A DNA stretch of 64,000 nucleotides from Oceanobacillus sojae (GTDB taxonomy: Bacteria > Bacillota > Bacilli > Bacillales > Amphibacillaceae), in the NCBI RefSeq assembly GCF_007991515.1, contig NZ_BJYM01000010.1, positions 62,001-126,000 of the forward strand, given 5' to 3'. The notes under the pieces were generated by a model, which was not told the origin of the DNA, did not search any database, and saw only the letters and a list, made by a program, of their open reading frames with translations. Below are positions 15,370 to 24,732 of this stretch, piece after piece. Made by a program: the position numbers and the translations under genes. The stretch's first letter is position 1, and each line of letters opens with the position of its first letter.

Positions 15370-16707
15370 ATGAATACCAAACTGCGTATAGGAAATTATT
15401 TAGCAATTGCATTTATGTTATTTGCTTTATTTTTTGGAGCGGGGAACTTGATTTTCCCGGCACAGCTGGGACAACTGTCAGGTGATAACCTCACGCCAGC
15501 TATAATAGGATTTTTAGCAACCGGAGTAGGGCTGCCTTTTCTCGGTATTATGGCAATGGGCTTCTCTGGAAAAAATAATCTGCAAGAGCTTGCGAGCCGT
15601 GTTCATCCTATCTATGGACTTGCGTTTACAGCATTACTTTACTTAACCATTGGCCCATTCTTCGCAGCGCCAAGAACAGGAACAGTTGCTTACGAGGTAG
15701 GCATTGCTCCATATGTAAGTGATGGAGCGCATTCTACAGTTTTATTAATTTTTACTGGAGTATTTTTCTTGATTACACTGCTTTTTTCATTATTTCCATC
15801 GAAAATTGTTGATAATATTGGGAAATTCCTGGCGCCGGCTCTTGTTATTTTACTGCTTGTTCTATTAGCAGTTGCATTCTTCAATCCGATGGGCTCTATC
15901 CAATCTCCAGACGAAACGTATCAATCTGCAGCCTTTTTTACTGGGTTTATTGAAGGATATAATACTATGGATGCCTTAGCTGCTCTGGTATTTGGGATCA
16001 TTATTATTAATGTTATTAAAGGTTTTGGAATTACGAATAATAATCAAATCTTATCTGCTGTTACTAAGATTGGTTTAACATCAACAGCATTACTCGCAAT
16101 TATCTATGTAGGGATATCCTACTTAGGGGCAACCAGTGTAACAGAGTTAGGTGTATTTGATAATGGAGGGCCTGTGTTAAGTGGTGCAGCATCGCATTAC
16201 TTTGGTACGTTTGGAGCCATTTTGCTCGCAGCTATTATTATATTGGCATGTCTGACAACAGCAATTGGATTGGTTACAGCAAATGCGGAATATTTTCATT
16301 CCTTAATCCCTGCTATTGGCTATAAGCCGTTTGTCTTTTTCTTTTCCATCTTAACATTTGTAGTAGCTAATTTTGGTCTGGAAAATATTATTTCTTACTC
16401 TGTACCTGTGCTGATGTTTCTATACCCACTAGCTATGGTATTAGTTTTATTAACATTTGTGTCACCAATTTTCAATCATTCACGCCTTGTTTACATCCCG
16501 ACCATTGCGGTCACTTTCCTTTTTAGTATCATAGATGGTCTTGTAGCACTTTACGGATCATTAGAATTGGAGCTGCCTGAATGGCTGGATGTTCTTGTTG
16601 AAACACTAGGTGATGTTCTTCCGCTTTATGCAGAAGGACTGGGCTGGCTTATCCCGGCAGCTGTTGTAGCGGTGATTATGATTATTATTGCGAAAGTGAA
16701 AGATTAA
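15370..16707 (+). CDS. brnQ: Branched-chain amino acid carrier BrnQ
   Basis: 445 residues with about twelve membrane helices and the family signature FALFFGAGNLIFPAQLG near the start. BrnQ (LIVCS family) takes up leucine, isoleucine and valine with Na+ or H+. AATAGGAGGAA precedes the ATG. It is a single gene ended by a terminator shared with the convergent TetR gene. Confidence 0.92.
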   Translation: MNTKLRIGNYLAIAFMLFALFFGAGNLIFPAQLGQLSGDNLTPAIIGFLATGVGLPFLGIMAMGFSGKNNLQELASRVHPIYGLAFTALLYLTIGPFFAAPRTGTVAYEVGIAPYVSDGAHSTVLLIFTGVFFLITLLFSLFPSKIVDNIGKFLAPALVILLLVLLAVAFFNPMGSIQSPDETYQSAAFFTGFIEGYNTMDALAALVFGIIIINVIKGFGITNNNQILSAVTKIGLTSTALLAIIYVGISYLGATSVTELGVFDNGGPVLSGAASHYFGTFGAILLAAIIILACLTTAIGLVTANAEYFHSLIPAIGYKPFVFFFSILTFVVANFGLENIISYSVPVLMFLYPLAMVLVLLTFVSPIFNHSRLVYIPTIAVTFLFSIIDGLVALYGSLELELPEWLDVLVETLGDVLPLYAEGLGWLIPAAVVAVIMIIIAKVKD

Positions 16708-16716
16708 ATAGAAATA

Positions 16717-16756
16717 AAACCTGGCTGTCAGATGAAAAATCTTTCAGTCAGGTTTT
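16717..16756. terminator. Bidirectional terminator between brnQ and tetR
   Basis: AAACCTGGCTG pairs with CAGTCAGGTTT (one G-U pair), with T residues beyond. The right end reaches the TetR stop codon. Confidence 0.75.
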
Positions 16757-17343
16757 TTAATTTCTCCACTGCCTGCAATACCATAGAAGAACAGCTTCAT
16801 TAATTCTTCCGTTAATGGAACAAGCTGTTCGATAGCGTCACCTTTTTGCAAATAATCGGTAAACATTTGCAAATAGACGAAGATAGCGGTATCGCTGATA
16901 GCAGGATCAATGAAGCCTTCATCTCTGCCTTGCTGAACGAGCTGCATCATTGCAGGCAGTGCTTTTTCTTGATAAAGGTGCTCAATAAAATTGCCAGGTA
17001 TTTTGTATTGGTCCATCATATAGTTGGAAAATTCCTCGTGTAAATCATTTACAGTTTGTGCCTCAGAAAATATAAACTGCTTCATCTTCTCTTCGTATGA
17101 TATCGGCTCTTCAATCAGTTTATGGTATTTTTCCCATGTTTGATTCACAAAGTAAATAAGTGCTTCATACAATAACTTTTCTTTGCTCTCAAAATAATTA
17201 TAAATAGTTACCTGTGAAACATTTGCTTCCTTCGCTATCTTTGAGATGGAAACCTTTTTGATACCCTTTTTTTGAAAAAGTGCTGCACTTGTATTTAAAA
17301 TTTTTTCTTTTTTAACCAATGTTCTTCTTTCAAAACCGTCCAT
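16744..17343 (-). CDS. TetR-family repressor of the adjacent ABC exporter
   Basis: 199 residues. The N-terminal helix-turn-helix reads VSISKIAKEANVSQVTIYNYFESKEKLL (two parts of the recognition region at about residues 31-58), typical of TetR. The C-terminal ligand domain has no clear relative that I can name. GGAGGTGG precedes the ATG. It is divergent from an ABC exporter, and the shared promoter region carries two matching palindromes, so it almost certainly represses the exporter and itself until a ligand binds. Confidence 0.88.
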   Translation of the reverse strand: MDGFERRTLVKKEKILNTSAALFQKKGIKKVSISKIAKEANVSQVTIYNYFESKEKLLYEALIYFVNQTWEKYHKLIEEPISYEEKMKQFIFSEAQTVNDLHEEFSNYMMDQYKIPGNFIEHLYQEKALPAMMQLVQQGRDEGFIDPAISDTAIFVYLQMFTDYLQKGDAIEQLVPLTEELMKLFFYGIAGSGEIKKPD

Positions 17344-17382
17344 AGCTTGCCACCTCCATTTTTATCATATCATATTTGGAAA

Positions 17383-17469
17383 TGAAATATAAACATAAAA
17401 ATATTTCAAAATTTATTGACCTAAGATGATTTTATCTATATTATGAAATATATAATGTGTAATATTTCA
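17383..17469. promoter_or_regulatory. Twin TetR operators and exporter promoter
   Basis: TGAAATAT-N10-ATATTTCA occurs twice with perfect arms: 17383-17408 and 17444-17469. Between them is the exporter promoter TTGACC (17416-17421), 17-base spacer, TATTAT (17439-17444); the second palindrome begins on the last base of the -10. Binding at both would block the promoter and could loop the DNA. Confidence 0.85.
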
Positions 17470-17491
17470 AAACTTTCGGGGAGGGTTTCTT

Positions 17492-18391
17492 ATGACTGTG
17501 CTTCAGCTGGATAGGGTAACGAAAAAATTTGGTGATTTTCAAGCGCTGGATCAAGTGTCGATGGAATTAAATAAAGGGGAAATTTACGGATTTATTGGAC
17601 CAAATGGAGCGGGAAAGTCAACAACGATACGTATTTTATTGGGAATGTTAAAGGCAACAGACGGACGTGCAACCATATTTGGAAAGGATGCCTGGAAGGA
17701 TGCTGCAGAGATTCATAAGCGCTGTGCTTATGTTCCAGGAGATGTTTATGTATGGCCAAATTTAACGGGCGGTGAAGTAATTGATGTTTTATTGAAAATG
17801 AATGGCAGTTATTCGGAAAAGAAGCGCGATGAATGGGTGGAACGATTTCAGTTCGATCCGACTAAGAAAGCAAGATCTTACTCAAAAGGAAACCGGCAAA
17901 AGATTGCTTTGATTGCTGCATTTGCTTCAGAAGCTGATTTATTTATTTTGGATGAGCCGACATCAGGCCTTGATCCACTAATGGAGCATACCTTTCAGCA
18001 GGGACTAAGGGAAGTGAAAGAAGCAGGAAAGACGGTTCTTTTATCAAGTCATATTTTATCGGAGGTCGAGAAGCTTTGTGATCGTGTTGCGATTATTCGT
18101 AAAGGGAAAATCATTGAAAGAGGTACACTGAATGATTTGCGTCATTTAACAAGGATGCAGATGCAGGTGGAAACCAGAGAATCTCCAGAAGGTTTAGCAA
18201 AGCTTTCCGGCGTGCATCAGCTGGAAGAAGAAAGAGGCCAATTTACTTTTCAGGCAGATACAGACCATATGGAAGAGATTATCGACTATTTAAACAAATA
18301 TGGTGTGCGGAAAATGGAGAGTACACCGCCAACATTAGAAGATTTATTTATGCGTCATTATGAGGAAAGAAGCAGTGAGGAGAATGCTTAA
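17492..18391 (+). CDS. ABC exporter ATP-binding protein
   Basis: 299 residues. Walker A GPNGAGKST, signature YSKGNRQKIA (a degenerate LSGGQ), Walker B LFILDEPTSGLDP and the switch HILSEVEKLCDR are all present; a C-terminal extension of about 80 residues is usual for drug/lantibiotic exporter ATPases. GGGGAGGG precedes the ATG. The stop codon overlaps the permease start (TAATG), so the two form one complex. Control is by the divergent TetR. Confidence 0.9.
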   Translation: MTVLQLDRVTKKFGDFQALDQVSMELNKGEIYGFIGPNGAGKSTTIRILLGMLKATDGRATIFGKDAWKDAAEIHKRCAYVPGDVYVWPNLTGGEVIDVLLKMNGSYSEKKRDEWVERFQFDPTKKARSYSKGNRQKIALIAAFASEADLFILDEPTSGLDPLMEHTFQQGLREVKEAGKTVLLSSHILSEVEKLCDRVAIIRKGKIIERGTLNDLRHLTRMQMQVETRESPEGLAKLSGVHQLEEERGQFTFQADTDHMEEIIDYLNKYGVRKMESTPPTLEDLFMRHYEERSSEENA

Positions 18392-19983
18392 TGAGAAAGC
18401 AAATCAAAGGAACTAGAATTCTTTTTCCTATTTTACTTCGACAGCATCGGCTTCGATTGCTTCTGTGGCTGGCAGGTCTTGTTTTGGTGACTTGTTTCGT
18501 AGCTTATGCTTATCCAGAAATGTATCCGGATCAGGCGTCCAGAGAAGCGTATTCTATCACCATGGAAAACCCGGCAATGATTGCGATGCTTGGAATAGGG
18601 TATGAGCATTATCAGGAAATCGGCAGCCTGTTTGCACTGGAGATGCTGTTGTTCTCTGCGATTGCAGTGGCTGTTATGAATATTTTACTCATGTCTAAGC
18701 TGACAAGAGATGATGAGGAGAATGGCATCTTAGAGCTTGTCCAATCAAGATCTGTCGGGCGTTTAAGTTATTTGACGGCTTCCTTTATGGTTATGCTGTC
18801 TGTGAATATTTTATTTGTTATTCTGCTTGCGGCAGCAATGGGGTCTATGCAAATAGAAGGGTTTGGATTTACAGGAGTTGTTCTTTATAGTGGTCTTTTG
18901 GGCAGCTTTGGACTGCTGTTTGGCACCATGACCGCATTTTTTGCTCATTTCGTTACCTCCTCAAGGGGAACGAGTGTATTAAGCTTTGCTGCGTTATTTT
19001 TCTTCTATCTTTTACGTGCTGTCGGGGATGTGAATGTGGTGTTTTTATCTTGGATCAGTCCGCTTGGCTGGCTGTCAAGAGCATACGTTTTTGTTGAAAA
19101 TAATGTATTTCCAATTGGTTTATTGCTAGTAAGCAGTCTTGGACTTGGAACCTTGGCATTTATCCTTCAGTCAAAACGTGATATTGGAGATGGATTATTA
19201 CCTGAACGGGCAGGCTCTGTCCATGCTTCTGCCTTTTTGAAAACAAAGGTCGGACTGGTCATGCGTTTACAAAAAACAATGATTTTCATGTGGACGATTG
19301 GCATTTTGCTGCTTAATATTGTTTTTGCACTTATATTAGGTGATTTAGAAGCCTTCTTTTTAGAAAATGAAGCAATGCAGGCCTTTTTAACGGGGGAAGG
19401 CAGTGTAATGGAGCAGTTTATTATTTTATTGATGGGCATTATGGCATTATTTATCACGGCGCCGGTCATCATCAGTTTTTTGAGGCTGCGCGGAGAAGAG
19501 AAAGCCAATCGGACAGAGCTTGTATTCAGCAGGGCAGTATCACGGATGCAGCTGCTGAAGGCTTATCTCATACCATCTATCCTGATTGCAGTTCTGCTGC
19601 CAATATTGCAGGCGGTGGCATTATGGAGCGCGGGAGCGGCAGTCAGTGAGGATATGATGTCATTTTCAGATGTACTGGGGGCTTCTATGGTTTATATCCC
19701 TGCTCTTTTACTTGTATTGGGGATGGCTGTTTTATTCATCGGCTGGCTGCCGAGAGCTGCTTCACTTGTATGGCTATTTCTTGTCTACGGATTTATCGTA
19801 ATCTATTTAGGAGATATTTTAGAGCTTCCGGATTGGGTACGAAGTCTATCAATCTATGAACATGTTCCGGTTTATCCAAGCGAGGAGCTATCTTATGCAG
19901 CATTACTGATTCTATGCGGAATAAGTGTATTCTTGTTATTTATTGGCGCAATGGGATATAAGCGGCGTGATATAGAAGGGTAA
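18391..19983 (+). CDS. ABC-2-type exporter permease, 12 helices
   Basis: 530 residues with two repeats of about six hydrophobic helices separated near residue 275-300, as in exporters of polyketide-type antibiotics (tetronasin-like permeases). It is translationally coupled to the ATPase. The substrate is unknown; a toxic compound sensed by the TetR protein is the natural guess. A terminator follows at 20079-20121. Confidence 0.85.
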   Translation: MRKQIKGTRILFPILLRQHRLRLLLWLAGLVLVTCFVAYAYPEMYPDQASREAYSITMENPAMIAMLGIGYEHYQEIGSLFALEMLLFSAIAVAVMNILLMSKLTRDDEENGILELVQSRSVGRLSYLTASFMVMLSVNILFVILLAAAMGSMQIEGFGFTGVVLYSGLLGSFGLLFGTMTAFFAHFVTSSRGTSVLSFAALFFFYLLRAVGDVNVVFLSWISPLGWLSRAYVFVENNVFPIGLLLVSSLGLGTLAFILQSKRDIGDGLLPERAGSVHASAFLKTKVGLVMRLQKTMIFMWTIGILLLNIVFALILGDLEAFFLENEAMQAFLTGEGSVMEQFIILLMGIMALFITAPVIISFLRLRGEEKANRTELVFSRAVSRMQLLKAYLIPSILIAVLLPILQAVALWSAGAAVSEDMMSFSDVLGASMVYIPALLLVLGMAVLFIGWLPRAASLVWLFLVYGFIVIYLGDILELPDWVRSLSIYEHVPVYPSEELSYAALLILCGISVFLLFIGAMGYKRRDIEG

Positions 19984-20486
19984 CAGATGGAGAAAAATAA
20001 CGTGACTGCAAAAATTTTAAACAAGGGATTTAACCTTTTGTTTGTAAGGAAGGATAGTATATAATTATAAACTAATTGAAAGTAATCTCTTTAACTAGTT
20101 TGTTGTAAGAGGTTACTTTTTATGTTCGTAATAATTAGCGTAGAGAGAAGTAGATCAGTATGCATCCGAATGGTGCATATTGTCACAAAAGTGAAAACAA
20201 ATACCAATACCATGGCATATCTTCCCCGCCAGATTAGAAAAAGGCCTGGGACACTTTATGGAAGGAAATAGAGATAAAAATGTAAATGGATTTACGATCA
20301 ATGGTTAGACAAATGCAGCTGGGATTATACAATGATAGTATATTCATAGAAAAGTGACATATTTATCTCTTTCCCTTTATAATAGAATCGTATAAAGATT
20401 GAAAAAACTTGAAACAGAAGGATTTGGATAAAGCTGTCGATACACAAGCTTTCTTACAAGTTTTACATAACGAGGAGATTAATAAT
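19984..20486 (+). promoter_or_regulatory. Intergenic region with terminator and possible citS promoter
   Basis: No gene in these 503 bases. AAAGTAATCTCTT (20079-20091) pairs with AAGAGGTTACTTT (20107-20119) followed by T residues: the exporter terminator. TATGCA ... TGCATA around 20159-20180 is a small inverted repeat. A possible promoter for the sensor kinase, GTGACA, 18-base spacer, TATAAT, lies near 20354-20383. Confidence 0.6.
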
Positions 20487-22142
20487 ATGTTTCAATCGTA
20501 TAAGCCAAATAAAAAGGGGAATTTTGAACCTGAATCAACATGGAGTTTAAAAAGCAAGATGATTCTCCTGATCACCTTGCTGATATTGGGTATTTTTATT
20601 CTTTTTACTTGGTTTCTCCATTCATTTATTTCTAACACCATTGAAGACCAGGTTGGGAAACGTGCACTAAGTGTTGCCAAAAGTGTTGCCAATATCCCAG
20701 AAATAAGATCAGCTTTCGAGTTAAAAGACCCTGCTTCGGTCATTCAGGAAACGGTAGCTCCTATATTGGAAGAAACTGGTGCGGAATTTATTGTTGTAGG
20801 CAACCAGGAGGGAATTCGCTATTCCCATCCAAACTCAGAAAGAATTGGAGAAAAAATGATAGGTGGAGACAATACCCGAGCTTTACAAAATGGAGAAGCT
20901 TATATATCTCAGAGCGAGGGGTCACTTGGTTTGTCTATTCGTGGAAAGGTGCCAGTAAGAGATAACGCAGGGAATATTATCGGTGTAGTGTCTGTAGGCT
21001 TTCTAAGTGAGGATGTCCAAAGCATTATAGCGAATCAGAGTAAGTCCCTATGGCTTACCATGATAGGAATTATCGTATTAGGAATTGCAGGTGCCATTTT
21101 AATTGCGTACCATATAAAAAAGTTATTGTTCAATATGGAACCAAAGGATATTTCTTATTTACTACTGCAAAAGGAAGCAATATTGCAGTCCACGCATGAA
21201 GGAATGATAGCAGTTAATCATAATGGAATGATAATCATGATGAACAAAGCAGCAAAACAGATCTTATTTCATGAGGACAAGCAGTTTGATCAATTTTCAG
21301 GAAAATCAATAAATCAACTGATTCCCAATACCGGTTTGTCTGAAGTACTGAAAAGCGGGAAGAGCCAGTACGATAAGGAAATGATATTAGGTAACTCTAT
21401 TGTCATAGTAAATCAAGTACCTGTTTATATGGAAGGGAAAATAGCAGGGGCAGTTTCTACTTTTCGGAAAAAAACAGAAATAGAGCATGTGACGCGGGAA
21501 CTCCAACAAATTAAACAGTATGCAAATGCCCAACGTGCTCAAACACATGAATTTTCCAATAGTTTATATACCATTCTTGGCTTGCTTCAGTTAGGAGAAC
21601 ACAAAGAAGCTATCGATTTTATTAAAAAGAAAAGAAATATTCAAGAGGAGCAATCGCAAATCTTAACACAACATGCAGCTGATCCAGTTGTTCAAGGACT
21701 TTTGCAAGGGAAAATTAATCAGGCGAATGAACTTGGGGTGACCATTTCTATTCACCCGGACAGTCAACTCAATCATACTTACCATGGGAACAAGCAGGAG
21801 GCATTAATTACTGGAATTGGGAACATGCTTGAAAATGCGTTAGAATCCGTAAAAGATAATCAGGAGGGGGAGCAGCAAATCAGTCTATTTTTCACTGACA
21901 TTGGGGATGATATCGTGGTAGAGGTGGATGATTCTGGCCAGGGTGTATCAGAAGAGGCGGCAGTCCATATCTTTGAACAGGGATACTCTACAAAAGGAGA
22001 AGAAAATCGAGGAATAGGGTTGGCCTTGACACAAAATATCGTCCAAAAACAAGGCGGTCAAATCATGTTGGAAGAAGGAGAAATGGGCGGTGCCTGTTTT
22101 GTAATGATTATACCTAAGAATGGGGGGGATTCGGATGAATGA
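20487..22142 (+). CDS. citS: CitS/DcuS-like sensor histidine kinase
   Basis: 551 residues from ATG 20487, which has CGAGGAGA upstream; an in-frame TTG at 20409 lacks a site. First helix about 24-46, an extracellular PAS/Cache sensor (QVGKRALSVAKSVANIP... is characteristic), second helix near 180-200, a cytoplasmic PAS, then the phospho-accepting His354 in AQTHEFSNSL, and an ATPase domain with NMLENALESV and DSGQGV. This is the carboxylate-sensing CitA/DcuS family. With the adjacent CitT-like regulator and CitMHS transporter it probably senses citrate, as CitS does in B. subtilis; other dicarboxylates remain possible. Confidence 0.85.
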   Translation: MFQSYKPNKKGNFEPESTWSLKSKMILLITLLILGIFILFTWFLHSFISNTIEDQVGKRALSVAKSVANIPEIRSAFELKDPASVIQETVAPILEETGAEFIVVGNQEGIRYSHPNSERIGEKMIGGDNTRALQNGEAYISQSEGSLGLSIRGKVPVRDNAGNIIGVVSVGFLSEDVQSIIANQSKSLWLTMIGIIVLGIAGAILIAYHIKKLLFNMEPKDISYLLLQKEAILQSTHEGMIAVNHNGMIIMMNKAAKQILFHEDKQFDQFSGKSINQLIPNTGLSEVLKSGKSQYDKEMILGNSIVIVNQVPVYMEGKIAGAVSTFRKKTEIEHVTRELQQIKQYANAQRAQTHEFSNSLYTILGLLQLGEHKEAIDFIKKKRNIQEEQSQILTQHAADPVVQGLLQGKINQANELGVTISIHPDSQLNHTYHGNKQEALITGIGNMLENALESVKDNQEGEQQISLFFTDIGDDIVVEVDDSGQGVSEEAAVHIFEQGYSTKGEENRGIGLALTQNIVQKQGGQIMLEEGEMGGACFVMIIPKNGGDSDE

Positions 22143-22863
22143 TAGCATACAGGTTCTTATTATCGAAGACGATTTTCGAATTGCTGAAATAAATCGGAGA
22201 TATGTAGAGAAGGTAGAAGGCTATATGATTCAGGAAGTAGTAAAAACAGGAGAAGAGGCACTTACCTATCTTAAAAATTGCACTTCTCGTCCACAGCTGA
22301 TTCTGTTAGATATTTACATCCCCGATGTAAAAGGTTTGGAGCTGCTTTGGCAAATACGCCATTTCTATCATGAAATCGACTTAATCCCCATTACTGCAGC
22401 TAACGAGACAGTAACCATTCAAGAAGCATTAAGGGGAGGAGCTTTTGATTATATCGTAAAACCTGTCGATGCGGATCGTTTTGCGCAGTCCCTGGAGCGA
22501 TATAAGGAATACCGGAAAATTTTTTCTGCTAAAGAGACGTTAAGCCAAAGTGAAATTGACGTTTTCACAGGTATTACAAACGCCGGTTATCCATCTTACT
22601 CCAGTAGTACAAATATGAATTTGCCTAAAGGAATTGATCCGATTACATTGAATGATATCAGACAACTTTTAGAAGCGGATAAAGAGAACGGGATTACTGC
22701 TGTGGAGCTAAGTAAGAAAATTGGAACGAGCAGGTCAACGGCTCGTCGTTACTTAGAATACCTGGTGTCTGCGAAAGAGGTTCATACGACATTAAAATAC
22801 GGAACTGTCGGTAGACCAGAACGAGAATATATGCATCGTGAAACTTATGAACAAAATGATTAA
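22135..22863 (+). CDS. citT: CitT-like response regulator
   Basis: 242 residues from ATG 22135, overlapping the kinase gene by eight bases. Receiver domain with phospho-acceptor Asp59 in LILLDIYIPD, followed near residue 195 by a helix-turn-helix (AVELSKKIGTSRSTARRYLEYL). This receiver plus C-terminal HTH layout is that of CitT/DctR/MalR. It likely activates the transporter gene that follows. Confidence 0.87.
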   Translation: MNDSIQVLIIEDDFRIAEINRRYVEKVEGYMIQEVVKTGEEALTYLKNCTSRPQLILLDIYIPDVKGLELLWQIRHFYHEIDLIPITAANETVTIQEALRGGAFDYIVKPVDADRFAQSLERYKEYRKIFSAKETLSQSEIDVFTGITNAGYPSYSSSTNMNLPKGIDPITLNDIRQLLEADKENGITAVELSKKIGTSRSTARRYLEYLVSAKEVHTTLKYGTVGRPEREYMHRETYEQND

Positions 22864-22887
22864 TATGAGAAATAAACAACTTATGAA

Positions 22888-22910
22888 AAGAAGGTTCCGC
22901 CTTCTTTTTT
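22888..22910 (+). terminator. Terminator after citT
   Basis: AAGAAGG (22888-22894), five-base loop, CCTTCTT (22900-22906), then T residues. The transporter therefore needs its own promoter. Confidence 0.85.
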
Positions 22911-22942
22911 TTCATGCTATTTTATTTATTAATCGAAAAAAA

Positions 22943-22956
22943 TGTTACCGCTTTCA
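22943..22956 (-). promoter_or_regulatory. cre site (CcpA operator) upstream of the CitMHS transporter
   Basis: On the minus strand TGAAAGCGGTAACA fits the cre consensus TGWAANCGNTNNCA at every defined base. It lies 66 bases before the transporter start, consistent with repression by CcpA when good sugars are present. Confidence 0.8.
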
Positions 22957-23021
22957 AAACGGAATGGAATTATTAGCAATCACGAGGATTAATAAATAGT
23001 ATGAAATGAGGGGAAATAGGG

Positions 23022-24359
23022 ATGTTAAGTTTAATAGGATTTGCAACAATACTGGCAATTGTTATTTTATTGATTAGAGGTAAGGTTCAACCGATTATTG
23101 CCATGGTATTAATACCAATTTTAGGGGCTTTTCTTGCTGGTTTTGGATTGGGGGAAATTGGAACTTTTTTTAATGAAGGAATTGCTACTGTTATCAATGT
23201 TGCTGTTATGTTCATTTTTGCAATTCTTTTCTTCGGTGTAATGTCGGATGCCGGATTGTTTGATCCTTTTATCAATAAAATGGTTGCGCTTTCTCGGGGG
23301 AATGTTATTGCTGTAAGTGTAGCGACTGTGTTTATTGCAGCTATTGCACATTTGGATGGTTCTGGAGCGTCGACATTTCTTATTACGATTCCAGCACTGC
23401 TTCCGCTGTATAAACGTTTGAACATGAATCCATATTTGCTGCTTCTTTTGGTCGCAGGAAGTGCAGCTATCATGAATATGGTTCCGTGGGCTGGGCCTTT
23501 AGGACGTACTGCATCTGTTTTAGGTGAGGATGTTACACAATTATGGTACCCTCTCATTCCAATCCAAATCATTGGGATGGTATTGATGATCGGTATAGCG
23601 ATATTTCTTGGATTTAAAGAAAAAAAGAAAATTGAACAACGCTACGGAAAACTGCAGGGTGCTGCTGCATTGGAGAATACAGCTAAAGATATAGATGGTG
23701 AAAGCAATTCTGGAGAGAAAGATTTCTCCAATAAAAATCAATATGCGCGTCCAAAATTACTTTGGGTAAATGCAATTATTGCAATAGGTGTTATAGTACT
23801 GTTAGTATCAGGAATCATTCCAGCTGGTCTTGCATTTATGATTGGGCTTAGTTTTGCACTGCCGATCAACTATCCGAAAATGAAAGACCAATCAGAAAGA
23901 ATTAAAGCTCATGCATCAAGTGCATTGACGATGGCAACTATCATTTTGGCAGCTGGAACATTTTTAGGAATTTTAACAGGAACAGGGATGCTGGATGCAA
24001 TAGCAGAAGATGGTGTGACAATCATGCCTGAAGCCGTTGGGCCATATTTACATCTTATTATTGGTTTCTTAGGAGTACCTCTTGACTTACTAACAAGTAC
24101 AGACGCATATTACTTTGGATTGCTGCCTGTTGTGGAACAGATTGCTTCAGGTTTTGGCGTAGAGTCAGTATCTACTGCATATGCAATGGTTATTGGAAAC
24201 ATCGTAGGGACATTTGTTAGTCCGCTTGCACCAGCAGTTTGGCTGGCGCTTGGTCTATCAGGCTTAGAAATGGGGCGCCATATCAAATATTCTCTTCCTT
24301 GGTTATGGGGACTAAGTATTGTATTAGTAATCATTGCAGCATTAATTGGTGTTATTTAA
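23022..24359 (+). CDS. CitMHS-family citrate (metal-citrate) transporter
   Basis: 445 residues with about eleven to twelve membrane helices. AHLDGSGASTFLITIPALLPLY near residue 107 and MNMVPWAGPLGRTASVLG near 151 are the family signatures. Members in B. subtilis (CitM, CitH) import citrate bound to Mg2+ or Ca2+ with a proton. GAGGGGAAATAGGG precedes the ATG. The preceding CitST-like pair and the cre site repeat the known citM regulatory scheme. Which metal-citrate it prefers cannot be read from sequence. Confidence 0.88.
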   Translation: MLSLIGFATILAIVILLIRGKVQPIIAMVLIPILGAFLAGFGLGEIGTFFNEGIATVINVAVMFIFAILFFGVMSDAGLFDPFINKMVALSRGNVIAVSVATVFIAAIAHLDGSGASTFLITIPALLPLYKRLNMNPYLLLLLVAGSAAIMNMVPWAGPLGRTASVLGEDVTQLWYPLIPIQIIGMVLMIGIAIFLGFKEKKKIEQRYGKLQGAAALENTAKDIDGESNSGEKDFSNKNQYARPKLLWVNAIIAIGVIVLLVSGIIPAGLAFMIGLSFALPINYPKMKDQSERIKAHASSALTMATIILAAGTFLGILTGTGMLDAIAEDGVTIMPEAVGPYLHLIIGFLGVPLDLLTSTDAYYFGLLPVVEQIASGFGVESVSTAYAMVIGNIVGTFVSPLAPAVWLALGLSGLEMGRHIKYSLPWLWGLSIVLVIIAALIGVI

Positions 24360-24732
24360 GAAGGTTTTGTACGGCGCTGAGTATTGCTTGGCCTTCTCTC
24401 AATATGTGTAAAAGGAACAGTTGTTATTGTTTGCGACTGTTCCTTTTGTCGTTTTGTAGTACTTATTGTCGAAATATCTTAGGATTTTTCTCTAAATTTG
24501 TAATTTAGTATATAAATTTTTGAGTATAAGTAGTAAAATAATAAAATTAGAATGTTTTTTTATAATAAAATCATTTATAAAATTCTAATTCGAAATAGAC
24601 TGAAAAATAAATCTGTTTTGAAGGTTTTTTAGATGAAATGCGTGTCTGATGCATTCCAGAACAAGCAGCACAGAGGTTTCTTCCTCTAAATGTTACACTT
24701 TTAGTAAAAATCTTAGAAAGAAGGTATTGAAA
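24360..24732 (+). promoter_or_regulatory. Intergenic region with terminator; ilvD leader
   Basis: AAAAGGAACAGT (24410-24421) and ACTGTTCCTTTT (24436-24447) form the transporter terminator, though only a short T run follows. The remaining 280 bases are very AT-rich. I find no T-box or other known riboswitch for ilvD. AGAAAGAAGG at 24715-24724 is the ilvD ribosome site. Confidence 0.6.

Noticed and set aside
24448..24732. T-box leader for ilvD
   Set aside because: No GGGTGGTACCGCG-type block and no terminator before the start.
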